Shown: positions 37,475 through 47,470 of the stretch, piece after piece
Numbering within the stretch: the stretch's first letter is position 1
Layout: each line of letters begins with the position of its first letter
Assembly: GCA_002377855.1 (NCBI GenBank)
Contig: DFQQ01000018.1
Span: forward strand, 29,152 to 93,151
Length of the DNA stretch: 64,000 bases
Reading direction: 5' to 3'
Source: Acidovorax delafieldii
GTDB taxonomy: Bacteria > Pseudomonadota > Gammaproteobacteria > Burkholderiales > Burkholderiaceae_C
Translations under genes and position numbers: made by a program
The notes under the pieces: model-generated
Told to the model about the DNA's origin: nothing
The model's input: only the letters and a program-made list of their open reading frames with translations
Database searches by the model: none

Positions 37475-37577
37475 ATGCCTCCGCCTGGATGAACCGCAAC
37501 AACGCCCCCACAGGCACAGACGCCCACTGGCGTGCAGCGTGAATCCGCAGCGTGGACCGTGGACGCGCGCATCGCTG

Positions 37578-38504
37578 TCATGCAGCCGTCCTTTGCGCAA
37601 CGCGCATGATGGCGCTGCGGGAGCGGGGGTTGGCCGCAACTTCTTGCTCGCTGGGTTTGACGCGATCCAACGCCTGCAACTTCATGGCCTGCGGCACCGC
37701 AAACGGCGCGCGGCGGTCAAACACTTCTTTCGAATGCTTGGCAATGAACTGCTTGACGATGCGATCTTCCAGAGAATGGAAGCTGATCACCACCAGCCGG
37801 CCGCCCGGACGCAGCACCGTCAGGCTGGCTTCTAGGGCCTGTTGCAGCTCTTCAAGCTCAGCGTTGATGAAAATCCGTAGAGCCTGAAATGTGCGCGTTG
37901 CAGGGTTCTGGCCCGCCTCGCGGGTCTTGACCGCGCCAGCCACGAGATCGGCAAGCTCGGAGGTGGTGGCAAGGGGGCCCCGTTCCTCGCGCCGAGCAAC
38001 AATCGCCTTTGCAATGGGGCCAGCAAACCGTTCTTCACCGTATTCACGTATCACCTCCGCAATCTGCCCGACTTCGGCCGTGGCCAGCCACTCAGCCACG
38101 CTTTCGCCGCGCGTGGTATCCATGCGCATATCCAGCGGGCCATCGAAACGGAAACTAAAACCCCGCTCGGGGCTGTCGATCTGGGGCGAGCTCACCCCGA
38201 TGTCCATGAGTACCCCAGACGCGCTGCCGCAGGGCAATTCGCCCAGATGGCGAAAACCTTCGTGCCGAATGGAAAAACGCGCATCGGTGATGCGCGCTGC
38301 CTCTTGGATGGCTTCGGGGTCCTTGTCGAAGGCGACAAGCTGCCCCTGCGGCCCCAGCCTCTGCAGGATCTGCCGTGAATGCCCCCCTCGTCCGAAGGTG
38401 GCATCCACCCAGGTACCCGCAGGCTCTGGGCCTGCATTGCCGAGCAAGGCGTCCACCGCCTCGTCCAGCAAAACCGTGGTGTGTTGAAGAGAAGTTGTCG
38501 TCAC
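37578..38504 (-). CDS. rsmH: 16S rRNA C1402 N4-methyltransferase RsmH
   Basis: RsmH (MraW) methylates C1402 of 16S rRNA. From the GTG at 38504 the protein has 308 residues, with HTTVLLDEAVDAL, the SAM-binding DATFGRGGHSR, and the late motif VISFHSLEDRIVKQF. The GTG lies 7 bp after the mraZ stop, and the ribosome site TGAGG overlaps that stop. Confidence 0.95.
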   Translation of the reverse strand: MTTTSLQHTTVLLDEAVDALLGNAGPEPAGTWVDATFGRGGHSRQILQRLGPQGQLVAFDKDPEAIQEAARITDARFSIRHEGFRHLGELPCGSASGVLMDIGVSSPQIDSPERGFSFRFDGPLDMRMDTTRGESVAEWLATAEVGQIAEVIREYGEERFAGPIAKAIVARREERGPLATTSELADLVAGAVKTREAGQNPATRTFQALRIFINAELEELQQALEASLTVLRPGGRLVVISFHSLEDRIVKQFIAKHSKEVFDRRAPFAVPQAMKLQALDRVKPSEQEVAANPRSRSAIMRVAQRTAA

Positions 38505-38511
38505 CGCGGCC

Positions 38512-38940
38512 TCAGAAAGAAAAATCCTTGAAGGCATCGGGCATCTCGCCTTGCATGGCTTGCGCCTCCTGCTCGTCGTAAGTTGCCTTGTCCCACAGCT
38601 CAAAGTGGTGCCCCATGCCCAGCAGCACAGCCTCTTTGGACAGGCCCGCCGCCGCGCGCAGTTCCGGAGAGATCAGCACGCGCCCGGTACCGTCCATGTC
38701 CACGTCCATGGCGTTGCCCAGAAAGATGCGCTTCCACCACTGGGCAGACATGGGCAACTGGGCAATGCGCTCGCGAAACTTCTCCCACTCGGGGCGGGGA
38801 AACACCATCAGGCACCCATGGGGGTGCTTGGTGATGGTGAGCTGCCCCGATGCCGTCGCCGCCAAGACGTCACGGTGCCGGGTCGGCACGGAAAGCCGAC
38901 CCTTCGCATCGAGACTGAGCGATGAGGCACCTTGGAACAC
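38512..38940 (-). CDS. mraZ: Transcriptional regulator MraZ
   Basis: MraZ represses the dcw cluster by binding direct repeats upstream of its own gene. From the GTG at 38940 the protein has 142 residues starting with FQGASSLSLDAKGRLSVPTRHRD, the first SpoVT/AbrB-like half. The second half has GRVLISPELRAAAGL. The frame is open upstream to 39009, but the family start fits the GTG. Confidence 0.93.
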   Translation of the reverse strand: MFQGASSLSLDAKGRLSVPTRHRDVLAATASGQLTITKHPHGCLMVFPRPEWEKFRERIAQLPMSAQWWKRIFLGNAMDVDMDGTGRVLISPELRAAAGLSKEAVLLGMGHHFELWDKATYDEQEAQAMQGEMPDAFKDFSF

Positions 38941-38993
38941 GGATGGATTTCCCAGATTGGGGGACCACCAGAGGCTCCGGGAGTCGGAGCAAA

Positions 38994-39032
38994 TGGCACT
39001 TTTCCCCACTTATTTGCACTTTTTTCCACTGT
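38994..39032 (-). promoter_or_regulatory. MraZ operator: four boxes at 10-bp spacing
   Basis: On the minus strand AGTGG, AGTGC, AGTGG and AGTGC occur exactly every 10 bp (plus-strand cact at 39027, 39017, 39007 and 38997), each followed by an A-rich spacer. Known MraZ operators are direct TGGG-like repeats with the same 10-bp period, in front of mraZ. They begin about 57 bp upstream of the GTG start. Confidence 0.8.
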
Positions 39033-39287
39033 AGCAGGAAAAGCTGACTGATCAATAGGGGCGCTACAAAGTTTTTCAATGAAATCAACAACTTAGCGCC
39101 GAATTCAAAGGTTTCAGAGCGACAAAATATGTTAAGAAATAAGCACTTAGGACGGGCTATGCAAGTGATACCTGAAGCGCAAACAAGCCGATAAGACTTG
39201 TCAACTATGGTGAGCAGCGAAATAGGACGAATGCATGAGGACGCAGCGGGCGGCAGTGCGCGCCCAGGCCCGGTTGCGGCAGGCATG
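39033..39287. other. Upstream region of the dcw cluster
   Basis: This AT-richer stretch should carry the dcw promoter. A possible minus-strand pair is TTGAAA and TATTGA with 16 bp between, just upstream of the MraZ boxes. It is only a suggestion. No gene is visible. Confidence 0.4.
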
Positions 39288-39317
39288 AAAAAGCCCCGCT
39301 TGATTGCCAAGCGGGGC
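39288..39317 (-). terminator. Intrinsic terminator of hslVU
   Basis: On the minus strand a 10-bp stem GCCCCGCTTG and CAAGCGGGGC with a 5-nt loop is followed by TTTTT. It is 41 bp past the hslU stop and separates hslVU from the dcw promoter region. Confidence 0.92.
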
Positions 39318-39357
39318 GAGAAGAAAAACCTGCACGGCCCCAGCGGCCGCGGGCCGT

Positions 39358-40683
39358 TCAAAGGATGTAGCGCGACAGGTCTTCGTCCTGGCTCAACGAC
39401 TGCAACCGGGCGTCGACATACGCAGCATCGATGCGCACCGTTTGCCCGCCCAGGCGGGCAGCGTCAAAGCTCACCTCGTCGAGCAGGCGCTCCATCACCG
39501 TGGACAAGCGACGCGCGCCGATGTTTTCCGTGCGCTCGTTCACGTCGAAGGCGATGTGCGCAAGGCGTGTGATGCCCTCTGGCGGGAACTCCAGCGTCAC
39601 CCCTTCCGTCGCCAGCAACGCCTGGTACTGCTTGACCAAGGATGCATGCGTCTGCGTGAGGATGGCCTCGAAGTCCTGAACCGACAGGGACTCCAGTTCG
39701 ACACGGATGGGAAAACGCCCCTGCAACTCAGGAATCAGATCGCTGGGTTTGGAGAGGTGAAAGGCGCCCGATGCAATGAACAGGATGTGGTCCGTCTTGA
39801 CCATGCCGTACTTGGTCGAAACCGTGGTGCCCTCCACCAGCGGCAGCAAGTCGCGCTGCACACCCTGGCGCGACACATCCGAGCCACTGGTTTCTTGGCG
39901 CGATGCCACTTTGTCGATTTCATCAATGAAGACAATGCCGTTCTGCTCGGCGTTGGCAATGGCGCGGATCTTGATTTCTTCCTCGTTGACCAGCTTGCCT
40001 GCCTCCTCATCGGTGATCAGCTTGAGGGCTTCGGCAATCTTGAGCTTGCGGGTGCGACGCCGGTCCTGGCCCAGTTGGCTGAACATGCCACGCAGTTGGT
40101 CGGTCATCTCTTCCATGCCCTGCGGGCCCATGATCTCCAGTTGAGGCCGGGCTTCGGCCACCTCGATCTCGATTTCCTTGTCGTTCAGCGCGCCTTCGCG
40201 CAGTTTCTTACGAAACACCTGGCGGGCCGTGCTGTCTCCCGCTGGTTCGGCAGGCGTCGCCGCCCGGGCGGGCGGGATCAGCACATCCAAGATCCGCTCT
40301 TCGGCAGCGTCTTCAGCACGCGCTCGCACCTTTTTCGTCTCGGCCTCCCGCGTCTGCTTCACGGCCATTTCGGCCAGGTCGCGGATGATGGCATCCACAT
40401 CCTTGCCAACGTAGCCCACTTCCGTGAACTTGGTGGCTTCGACCTTGATGAAAGGCGCATCGGCCAGCTTGGCCAGGCGCCGGGCGATTTCCGTCTTGCC
40501 CACGCCGGTGGGCCCGATCATGAGAATATTCTTGGGCGTGATTTCGTGGCGCAGGCTGCCTTCCACCTGCTGGCGGCGCCAACGGTTGCGCAGCGCAATG
40601 GCCACGGCGCGTTTGGCGCTGGCTTGCCCCACGATGTGGTTGTCGAGCTCAGAGACGATTTCCTGAGGGGTCATGGACGACAT
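39358..40683 (-). CDS. hslU: HslU ATPase of the HslVU protease
   Basis: HslU is the AAA+ unfoldase that feeds HslV. The 441-residue protein has MTPQEIVSELDNHIVGQ, Walker A GPTGVGKTE, Walker B IVFIDEIDKVA, and an I domain. The C-terminal DLSRYIL is the tail that docks into HslV. The chosen ATG at 40683 has a GAAGAG ribosome site. The 99-bp gap after hslV carries a dispersed element. Confidence 0.97.
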   Translation of the reverse strand: MSSMTPQEIVSELDNHIVGQASAKRAVAIALRNRWRRQQVEGSLRHEITPKNILMIGPTGVGKTEIARRLAKLADAPFIKVEATKFTEVGYVGKDVDAIIRDLAEMAVKQTREAETKKVRARAEDAAEERILDVLIPPARAATPAEPAGDSTARQVFRKKLREGALNDKEIEIEVAEARPQLEIMGPQGMEEMTDQLRGMFSQLGQDRRRTRKLKIAEALKLITDEEAGKLVNEEEIKIRAIANAEQNGIVFIDEIDKVASRQETSGSDVSRQGVQRDLLPLVEGTTVSTKYGMVKTDHILFIASGAFHLSKPSDLIPELQGRFPIRVELESLSVQDFEAILTQTHASLVKQYQALLATEGVTLEFPPEGITRLAHIAFDVNERTENIGARRLSTVMERLLDEVSFDAARLGGQTVRIDAAYVDARLQSLSQDEDLSRYIL

Positions 40684-40708
40684 AGATAATCTCTTCAAAT
40701 ATGGCCCC

Positions 40709-40751
40709 AGCGCCCTTGAACCAAGCGCCAGCAGCTATTAATACGATAGCA
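40709..40751 (+). repeat. Short dispersed element between hslV and hslU
   Basis: It reads AGCGCCCTTGAACCAAGCGC, CAGCAGCTATTA and ATACGATAGCA, a nearly complete copy. It is the only notable feature of this intergenic gap. Confidence 0.75.
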
Positions 40752-40782
40752 CCCGAGCTCTGACGCAGAGCCCGGCCGCCCC

Positions 40783-41349
40783 TCAGTACAAGGTTTCAAT
40801 CGTGTGGTTCATGTTGGTGTAGATACACAGTTCGCCGGCAATCTCCAGCGACTTACGGACCACCTCATGGGCAGGGAGCTCGGTGTGGGCAATGAGCGCC
40901 TTGGCGGCCGAATGCGCGTACGCCCCACCCGAGCCGATCGCCACAATGCCCTGCTCAGGCTCGAGCACGTCGCCGTTGCCGGTGATGATGAGTGAGGCTT
41001 CCAGGTCGGCAACGGCCAGCATAGCTTCAAGCCGCCGCAACACACGGTCGGTGCGCCAATCTTTGGTCAGTTCAATGGCAGCGCGCACCAAATGGCCCTG
41101 GTGCTTTTCCAGCTTGGCCTCGAACCGCTCGAACAACGTGAAGGCATCGGCGGTGGCTCCGGCAAACCCTGCCAGTACCTTGCCGTGGTACAGCTTGCGC
41201 ACCTTGCGTGCCGTTCCCTTGACAACGATGTTGCCCAGTGTGACCTGGCCGTCGCCACCTATCGCAACCTGCATACCCTGCGGCGTCTGGCGGCGCACGC
41301 TCAAGATCGTGGTGCCGTGAAACACCGGTGTGTTGTGTGTTGAGTCCAT
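40783..41349 (-). CDS. hslV: HslV peptidase
   Basis: HslV is the proteasome-like threonine peptidase. The reading frame gives FHGTTILSVRR, in which the first Thr after Gly (Thr13 from the ATG at 41349) becomes the catalytic N-terminus after removal of a short pro-segment. The protein is 188 residues from this ATG. A GTG at 41325 would give a shorter pro-segment (MFHG), closer to related proteins, and would fit the promoter seen at 41359-41386 better. Confidence 0.95.
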   Translation of the reverse strand: MDSTHNTPVFHGTTILSVRRQTPQGMQVAIGGDGQVTLGNIVVKGTARKVRKLYHGKVLAGFAGATADAFTLFERFEAKLEKHQGHLVRAAIELTKDWRTDRVLRRLEAMLAVADLEASLIITGNGDVLEPEQGIVAIGSGGAYAHSAAKALIAHTELPAHEVVRKSLEIAGELCIYTNMNHTIETLY

Positions 41350-41358
41350 AGCTGCGGC

Positions 41359-41386
41359 AGATGGGGGCGGTGCCGGTATTTGCAAG
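41359..41386 (-). promoter_or_regulatory. Possible sigma-32 (heat-shock) promoter of hslVU
   Basis: The minus strand has CTTGCA, a 14-bp spacer, then CCCCATCT, close to the RpoH consensus (CTTGAA and CCCCATNT). hslVU is a known heat-shock operon in E. coli. Transcription would begin only a few bases before the ATG at 41349, so the GTG at 41325 may be the real start. Confidence 0.45.
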
Positions 41387-41488
41387 CTGCCAGGCAAGGG
41401 GGCATAAATGCCCCGCTGGCAGCCTGCCGCCACCCATGCACCCCATGCATTTCCCTTGCGAAGAAAGCCCCGCCGCAGGCGCAGGGAT

Positions 41489-43261
41489 TCAGTTCTTGCG
41501 GGGGATGACCCAGGCGTGCTCGTTGATGCCGATCACGTTGAAGAAAACCGCGATCAATCGGTGCAGATTGTAGAAATGCACGACGTACCCCTGGGCCTGC
41601 TGGTCTGCCGCCCAATTGAGCACCGAACCCGCAGCGGCAAAATCAATGCGCATGAGCTTGTCGCATGCAATGGCCAGGGGCACGCCCGGCTTGAGCTGGG
41701 CCTGCAGGGGCTCCAGCAAGGGTGCAGCGTCGCCTTCGATGACACCGCTGAGCACGGCAGTGGGCCCGGTATCGATGGACGGCGGCAGCGTGAGCTCGCC
41801 GAAGTCGGACGCCAGCATGTCTCTTTCGTGAACTGTGGACTGCGCTGCCGCTGAGGCGTCGTCGTCCGAATAGCCACATTGCGGGGCGATCCATGAAGGC
41901 GGCGACACCTCAAACGTCACGCAATAGTCGAGCGCGACGAGTTCAAATTCGTCGGGGCGCCCCATCAGACGCAAGGCGGACATGCGAAGGCGCCACCATT
42001 CGGGGCCCGACGCACGATCACCCGACTGGGTCATGATTTCCAGCAGCGTATGAAGCCTGTCCACGCCAGAAAAAACAAACTGGCCCTGCTTGTCTGCCCA
42101 ACGGGTGAACAGATCTGCCAGAAGGGGAACCGCCCCATCGTCAATGCCTGCAATGCGAGACCAGGAAAGGGTCCAGGGCGAGACCGACCGCTCGACAGAT
42201 GCCTGCAACGCGGCCACCGACGACACGGCCAATCGCTGGGGCGCATTCCAACTGAAATCGCGGCGCACGGGCGCATCGGCTGGCGCGGGTGCCGCTGCTT
42301 TCATACCAAGCTGTTCAGGCAGTGAAAACCACAGCGGTGCAGAGCGGCTGTACTGGGCCGCAAAGTCGATGGCCAGACTTTCAAAACGGTCTTGCTGTCC
42401 GGTAGCCCGGTACAGATCGAACAGCGTCATCCACAGTTCCAGCTGCTGCTGGGGATCGTCCTGGCGGTGCCGCTCCAGCACCTCCAGCAATCCAGACTCG
42501 GCCCCTTCATTGTCTGCGTTCGCGTAGCGGATGGCCGCTTCTTCAAGGTCGGGTTCGTGCACGAATTTCTCCAGTTCGGCAACGGCCTGGGGCGCCACAC
42601 CGGGTACGGTGGGGCTGAACGAGGTTTCTGCCGGCGCGCCGGCGGCGCCATGCATGGTGGCGTCAGCGCCACCGAACCGTCCCATCGCCATGCTGTCGTT
42701 GGCAAACAACGGCGCTACGGGGCTGGGCACGGTGGCAGGATGGGCGGCCGCCAACGGTACATTCAGCGTCACGGGAGCGGTGGGAGCAAAAGCCCTGGCG
42801 TCTGCACCGTGCGTATCGGCGCCCAGCGCGGGCTGCGTGTCGCCCGTCGGCAGGTTGCCAGGAACTGTCTCGCCGCTGTCGGTAGAGGACTGCTTGCTCT
42901 TCCACCATTGCTGAGACATTTGCGCCTCGATCTCGTCGATTTTCTTGAGTGTGACGGCCCGCTCGTCGGGCGAGGCCATGCTGCTCTGAAAGAACGAAGG
43001 GCGGTTGGTGGGATCTTCCGTGCGCTGGCCTTGCAGCACCTCGCGCTGGCGAAGCTTGCGCAGTTGATCGAACTCGCGGCGGCGCACAAAGTCATTGCGG
43101 CGCTTGCGCTCGATCATTTCCTTGAGCATTTGCTTGCTGTACTGGCTCTCCTTGTCGTCTTGCAAAGAGTCCAGTTCAGTCCACTGCACAGTGGGGTTGC
43201 GCACAAACCTCACCATCTTGGACAGCAGGCCGCCAGTTGGTGGGGTTTCTTCCTTGCTCAT
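41489..43261 (-). CDS. Large STAS-domain protein of unknown function
   Basis: The protein has 590 residues. A charged N-terminal part (about residues 40-120) is rich in Arg, Glu and Gln and probably helical. It is followed by an Ala/Pro/Thr-rich linker (about 130-225) and a helical TPR-like part (about 230-320, AELEKFVHEPDLEEAAIRYANADNEGAE split over two helices). Two STAS-like regions end the protein. The first (about 345-430) has AGIDDGAVPLLADLFTRWAD. The second (about 495-590) has LSGVIEGDAAPLLEPLQ and MRIDFAAAGSVLNWAAD, like the MlaB-type STAS fold. No enzyme motif is visible. It lies between dksA and hslV. Confidence 0.75.
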   Translation of the reverse strand: MSKEETPPTGGLLSKMVRFVRNPTVQWTELDSLQDDKESQYSKQMLKEMIERKRRNDFVRRREFDQLRKLRQREVLQGQRTEDPTNRPSFFQSSMASPDERAVTLKKIDEIEAQMSQQWWKSKQSSTDSGETVPGNLPTGDTQPALGADTHGADARAFAPTAPVTLNVPLAAAHPATVPSPVAPLFANDSMAMGRFGGADATMHGAAGAPAETSFSPTVPGVAPQAVAELEKFVHEPDLEEAAIRYANADNEGAESGLLEVLERHRQDDPQQQLELWMTLFDLYRATGQQDRFESLAIDFAAQYSRSAPLWFSLPEQLGMKAAAPAPADAPVRRDFSWNAPQRLAVSSVAALQASVERSVSPWTLSWSRIAGIDDGAVPLLADLFTRWADKQGQFVFSGVDRLHTLLEIMTQSGDRASGPEWWRLRMSALRLMGRPDEFELVALDYCVTFEVSPPSWIAPQCGYSDDDASAAAQSTVHERDMLASDFGELTLPPSIDTGPTAVLSGVIEGDAAPLLEPLQAQLKPGVPLAIACDKLMRIDFAAAGSVLNWAADQQAQGYVVHFYNLHRLIAVFFNVIGINEHAWVIPRKN

Positions 43262-43309
43262 GGGGATAGCGGGGCAGTTGTAGCGAGAACGTTCAGGATA
43301 AGGCCCGCC

Positions 43310-44083
43310 TCAATCCCCAAACATCTTCTGCTTGAGTTCACGGCGCTGTTGCGCTTCCAGCGACAGGGTTGCGGTGGGGCGAGCGATCAGGCGGCCCACT
43401 CCAATGGGTTCACCCGTCTCGTCGCAATAGCCGTAGTCGCCCGCATCAATGCGTGCGATGGACTGCTCGATCTTCTTGAGCAGCTTGCGTTCACGGTCGC
43501 GGGTGCGCAACTCCAGCGCATGTTCTTCCTCAATGGTGGCGCGGTCGGCAGGATCTGGAACCACCACGGTATCTTCACGCAGGTGTTCGGTGGTTTCACC
43601 GGCACTGTTGTGGATGTCCTGCTTGAGCTGCACCAGCTTCAGGCGAAAAAACGCCATCTGCTTTTCGTTCATGTACTCGCTGTCCGGCATCGCCATCACT
43701 TCAGCGTCTGTGAGCTCCTGGGCCGTCTTGGTCTTCCAGTTGTTGGCGAGCTTGGGGTCTTTTTTGGCAGCGGTGTAGGTGGGATGCACTTGCGCGGTCG
43801 TGGGCATGGTTTGTTGGTAACTGGCTTTGGCGGCGGTGGAAGCCACCGACTGCGCCATGGATGGTACGGTCAATTGGGCCAAACGCGAAGAAGGCCGGGT
43901 GGCGCGCAGCGGAACATGGGAGCTCACGCTGGAGGGGGCCGGAGCAGGCGCCACGGGGGCCGCAGCAGCCTTGGCGGGAGCGGCGGGCTTGGTCGCCTTG
44001 GCGGATGCCGGGGCAGCAGCGGCCTTGGCCGCGATGGCGGGCGCTTTGGTTACCGCTTTGGGTTTGCTGGTTTCGGCTTTCAC
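43310..44083 (-). CDS. dksA: DksA-family RNA polymerase cofactor without zinc cysteines
   Basis: DksA binds the secondary channel of RNA polymerase and works with ppGpp. Residues 130-257 carry the DksA fold, with the coiled-coil tip DPADRA (Asp177, Asp180, Ala182) intact. Of the four zinc-finger cysteines only Cys220 is left; the others are Thr223, Ser241 and Ala244. Residues 1-120 are an Ala/Pro/Lys-rich extension absent from E. coli DksA. The start is a GTG with AGGAG upstream. A COG0523 GTPase gene lies directly upstream in the same direction. Confidence 0.92.
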   Translation of the reverse strand: MKAETSKPKAVTKAPAIAAKAAAAPASAKATKPAAPAKAAAAPVAPAPAPSSVSSHVPLRATRPSSRLAQLTVPSMAQSVASTAAKASYQQTMPTTAQVHPTYTAAKKDPKLANNWKTKTAQELTDAEVMAMPDSEYMNEKQMAFFRLKLVQLKQDIHNSAGETTEHLREDTVVVPDPADRATIEEEHALELRTRDRERKLLKKIEQSIARIDAGDYGYCDETGEPIGVGRLIARPTATLSLEAQQRRELKQKMFGD

Positions 44084-44259
44084 TTCCTGGTCTCCTCGCT
44101 ATACGGGCAGGCCCCGGCTGCATGTGCAGACAGGGACGGATGGCAAGCCTTCCGGGGTTTTACCGGGGCGCGATTGTATCGACCTGCGCCGCCGCAAACG
44201 AAAACGTTGCAGATACAACACACCCCGGTATTCCCGAAGGGCCTGGCCAGTGCCTGGGT

Positions 44260-45339
44260 TCACACCAGGCTCTGGTCCAGCCCCTGTCGGAAGATGTCCT
44301 GCGGCAGATCAATGCCGATGAACACCATCTTGCTCACCCGGGCCTCGCCCTCGGCCCACTGGGGACCCAGGTCGCTGCCCATGAGCTGGTGCACACCCTG
44401 GAAGATCACCTTACGCTCAGTGCCCTTCATATTCAAGACCCCTTTGTAGCGCAGCATGCGCGGGCCATAAATGTTGACGATCGCGCCCAGAAAATCCTCC
44501 AGCTTGGCAGGGTCAAACGGGCGATCGGAGCGGTAGACAAAGCTCTTGACGTCGTCGTCATGGTGATGATGGTGACCATGGCCGTGCTGGTGCGAAGGAT
44601 GGTTGCATGCCTCCCCCGGGGCGTGGTCATGGTGGTCGTGGTCGTGTCCATGATCGTGGTCGTGGCCACCGTGTTCGCCCTCCTCTTTCAAGAAGTCGGG
44701 GTCGATGTCCAGCTTGGCATTGAGGTTGAAGCCCCGCAGGTCCAGCACCTCCTTGAGCGGCACCTCACCGAAATGCACCGCCTTGATGGGCGCGCGCGGG
44801 TTCATGTGCTTGAGGCGGTGGGTCAGTGCATCCACCTCTTCGGCGCTCACCAGATCGGTCTTGGACAGGAAGATCTGATCGGCAAAGCCCACCTGGCGGC
44901 GTGCCTCCTGGCGGTCGTTGAGCTGCTGCGCCGCGTGCTTGGCGTCCACCAGGGTGATGATCGAATCGATCAGGTACGTTTCGGCGATTTCCTCGTCCAT
45001 GAAGAAGGTCTGCGCCACAGGGCCAGGGTCGGCCAGGCCCGTCGTTTCGATGACGATGCGCTCGAAGTCCAGCATACCCTTGCGCTTTTTGGCGGCCAGC
45101 AGCTGCAGGGTTTCGCGCAGGTCTTCGCGGATGGTGCAGCAGATGCAGCCATTGCTCATCTGAACGATCTGCTCTTTCGAGTCCGTCACCAGAATGTCGT
45201 TGTCGATGTTCTCTTCACCAAACTCGTTCTCGATCACGGCAATCTTCTGGCCGTGGGCTTCGCTCAAGACCCGTTTGAGCAAGGTGGTTTTGCCCGAGCC
45301 CAAAAAGCCCGTGAGGATGGTGACAGGAATGAGTGCCAT
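44260..45339 (-). CDS. COG0523 (CobW/YjiA-type) GTPase, probable zinc chaperone
   Basis: This is a G3E-family P-loop GTPase of 359 residues. It has Walker A GFLGSGKT (11-18), the metal-binding GCICC (64-68), ETTGLADP and SKTDLV. A long His/Asp-rich insert (about residues 223-265) is a likely metal buffer, and the CobW C-terminal domain follows. The ATG at 45339 is preceded by GAAAGAG. The neighbour is a cysteine-poor dksA, a pairing linked to zinc economy in other bacteria. I see no Zur box, so zinc regulation is not shown. Confidence 0.88.
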   Translation of the reverse strand: MALIPVTILTGFLGSGKTTLLKRVLSEAHGQKIAVIENEFGEENIDNDILVTDSKEQIVQMSNGCICCTIREDLRETLQLLAAKKRKGMLDFERIVIETTGLADPGPVAQTFFMDEEIAETYLIDSIITLVDAKHAAQQLNDRQEARRQVGFADQIFLSKTDLVSAEEVDALTHRLKHMNPRAPIKAVHFGEVPLKEVLDLRGFNLNAKLDIDPDFLKEEGEHGGHDHDHGHDHDHHDHAPGEACNHPSHQHGHGHHHHHDDDVKSFVYRSDRPFDPAKLEDFLGAIVNIYGPRMLRYKGVLNMKGTERKVIFQGVHQLMGSDLGPQWAEGEARVSKMVFIGIDLPQDIFRQGLDQSLV

Positions 45340-45361
45340 GGGAATCTCTTTCAAATGAAAT

Positions 45362-45388
45362 GGGGCGGGGGTGAAAGCCCCCCGCCCC
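45362..45388 (-). terminator. Strong GC hairpin between rlmI-like gene and COG0523 gene
   Basis: A 10-bp stem GGGGCGGGGG and CCCCCGCCCC with a 7-nt loop lies about 100 bp beyond the methyltransferase stop. It is followed on the minus strand by ATTTCATTTG rather than a T-run. It may end or attenuate the upstream transcript. Confidence 0.5.
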
Positions 45389-45481
45389 GTTGGCCAACCG
45401 AGCCCGCAGATCGGGGCAGAACCGGTTTTTTCCAGTGTAGCGATCGTGTCAAGCCCCTGCCGGCGAAAAAGGCGTGCCCGC

Positions 45482-46717
<1,236 letters not shown>

Positions 46718-46852
46718 CCCTGGATTGTGCCGGCAACCCGTGGGGCGGATCGCGGTGCAGCCCCTGCACTCGCCCTTACGGGCTTGCAATCAATAGCGGG
46801 GTGCTCCGCGTGGTAGCGAACCACCCCTTCAGCGCAGGTCAATTTGTCACAA

Positions 46853-46880
46853 TTGACACACATTTACTCTGATTGATAAA
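46853..46880 (+). promoter_or_regulatory. Candidate sigma-70 promoter of cheW
   Basis: TTGACA at 46853-46858 is followed after 16 bp by GATAAA at 46875-46880, in an AT-rich stretch about 30 bp before the cheW ATG. The -35 is a perfect match and the -10 matches four of six bases. Confidence 0.55.
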
Positions 46881-46909
46881 ATTGCAAACGTATTTTTATC
46901 ACTTACACC

Positions 46910-47431
46910 ATGACCAACGCAGCCCCCACCGCTTCTGCCACCTCCCTGCCCGTCGCCGGTGGCGCCGGGGCGCTGACCCAGATCAGCGAATTTCTCGCCT
47001 TCAAGATCGCCAATGAGGAATACGGCGTAGACATCCTGCGGGTGCAGGAAATCCGCTCGTACGAAAAGCCCACCACCATCGCCAATGCACCTGAGCACCT
47101 CAAGGGCGTGGTGAATCTGCGGGGAGTCATCGTTCCCATCATCGACTTGCGTATCAAGCTGGGCGTGGGCACCGTGGAATACAACCACCTGACGGTGGTG
47201 ATCGTGCTGAACATCGGCAAGCGGGTGATCGGCGTGGTGGTGGACGGCGTATCGGACGTGCTGACACTGGAGCCTTCGCAGCTGCGCCCCGTGCCTGCTC
47301 TGGACTCGAACTTTGACCCCGAGCACATCCTCGCCATTGGATCGGTGGATGAGCGCATGCTCATCCTGCTGGACATCGAAAAGTTTCTGGCAGACACCGT
47401 GCTGGGCGAGGCAGGCGTCACTGCCCACTGA
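46910..47431 (+). CDS. cheW: Chemotaxis coupling protein CheW
   Basis: CheW links chemoreceptors to the kinase CheA. The 173-residue protein has an Ala/Thr-rich N-terminal tail and then the CheW fold with EFLAFKIANEEYGVDILRVQEI, VNLRGVIVPIIDLR and VVDGVSDVL. It stands alone, convergent with xerC, and could serve the two receptors in this window as well as others. Confidence 0.95.
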   Translation: MTNAAPTASATSLPVAGGAGALTQISEFLAFKIANEEYGVDILRVQEIRSYEKPTTIANAPEHLKGVVNLRGVIVPIIDLRIKLGVGTVEYNHLTVVIVLNIGKRVIGVVVDGVSDVLTLEPSQLRPVPALDSNFDPEHILAIGSVDERMLILLDIEKFLADTVLGEAGVTAH

Positions 47432-47470
47432 AGGCCGCACGCCGGCTCGCCTTCCACGCGTCGGCAAGCT

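Noticed and set aside
45340..45481. Zur box in front of the COG0523 gene
   Set aside because: I see no palindrome like the known Zur site; only a GC hairpin is present.
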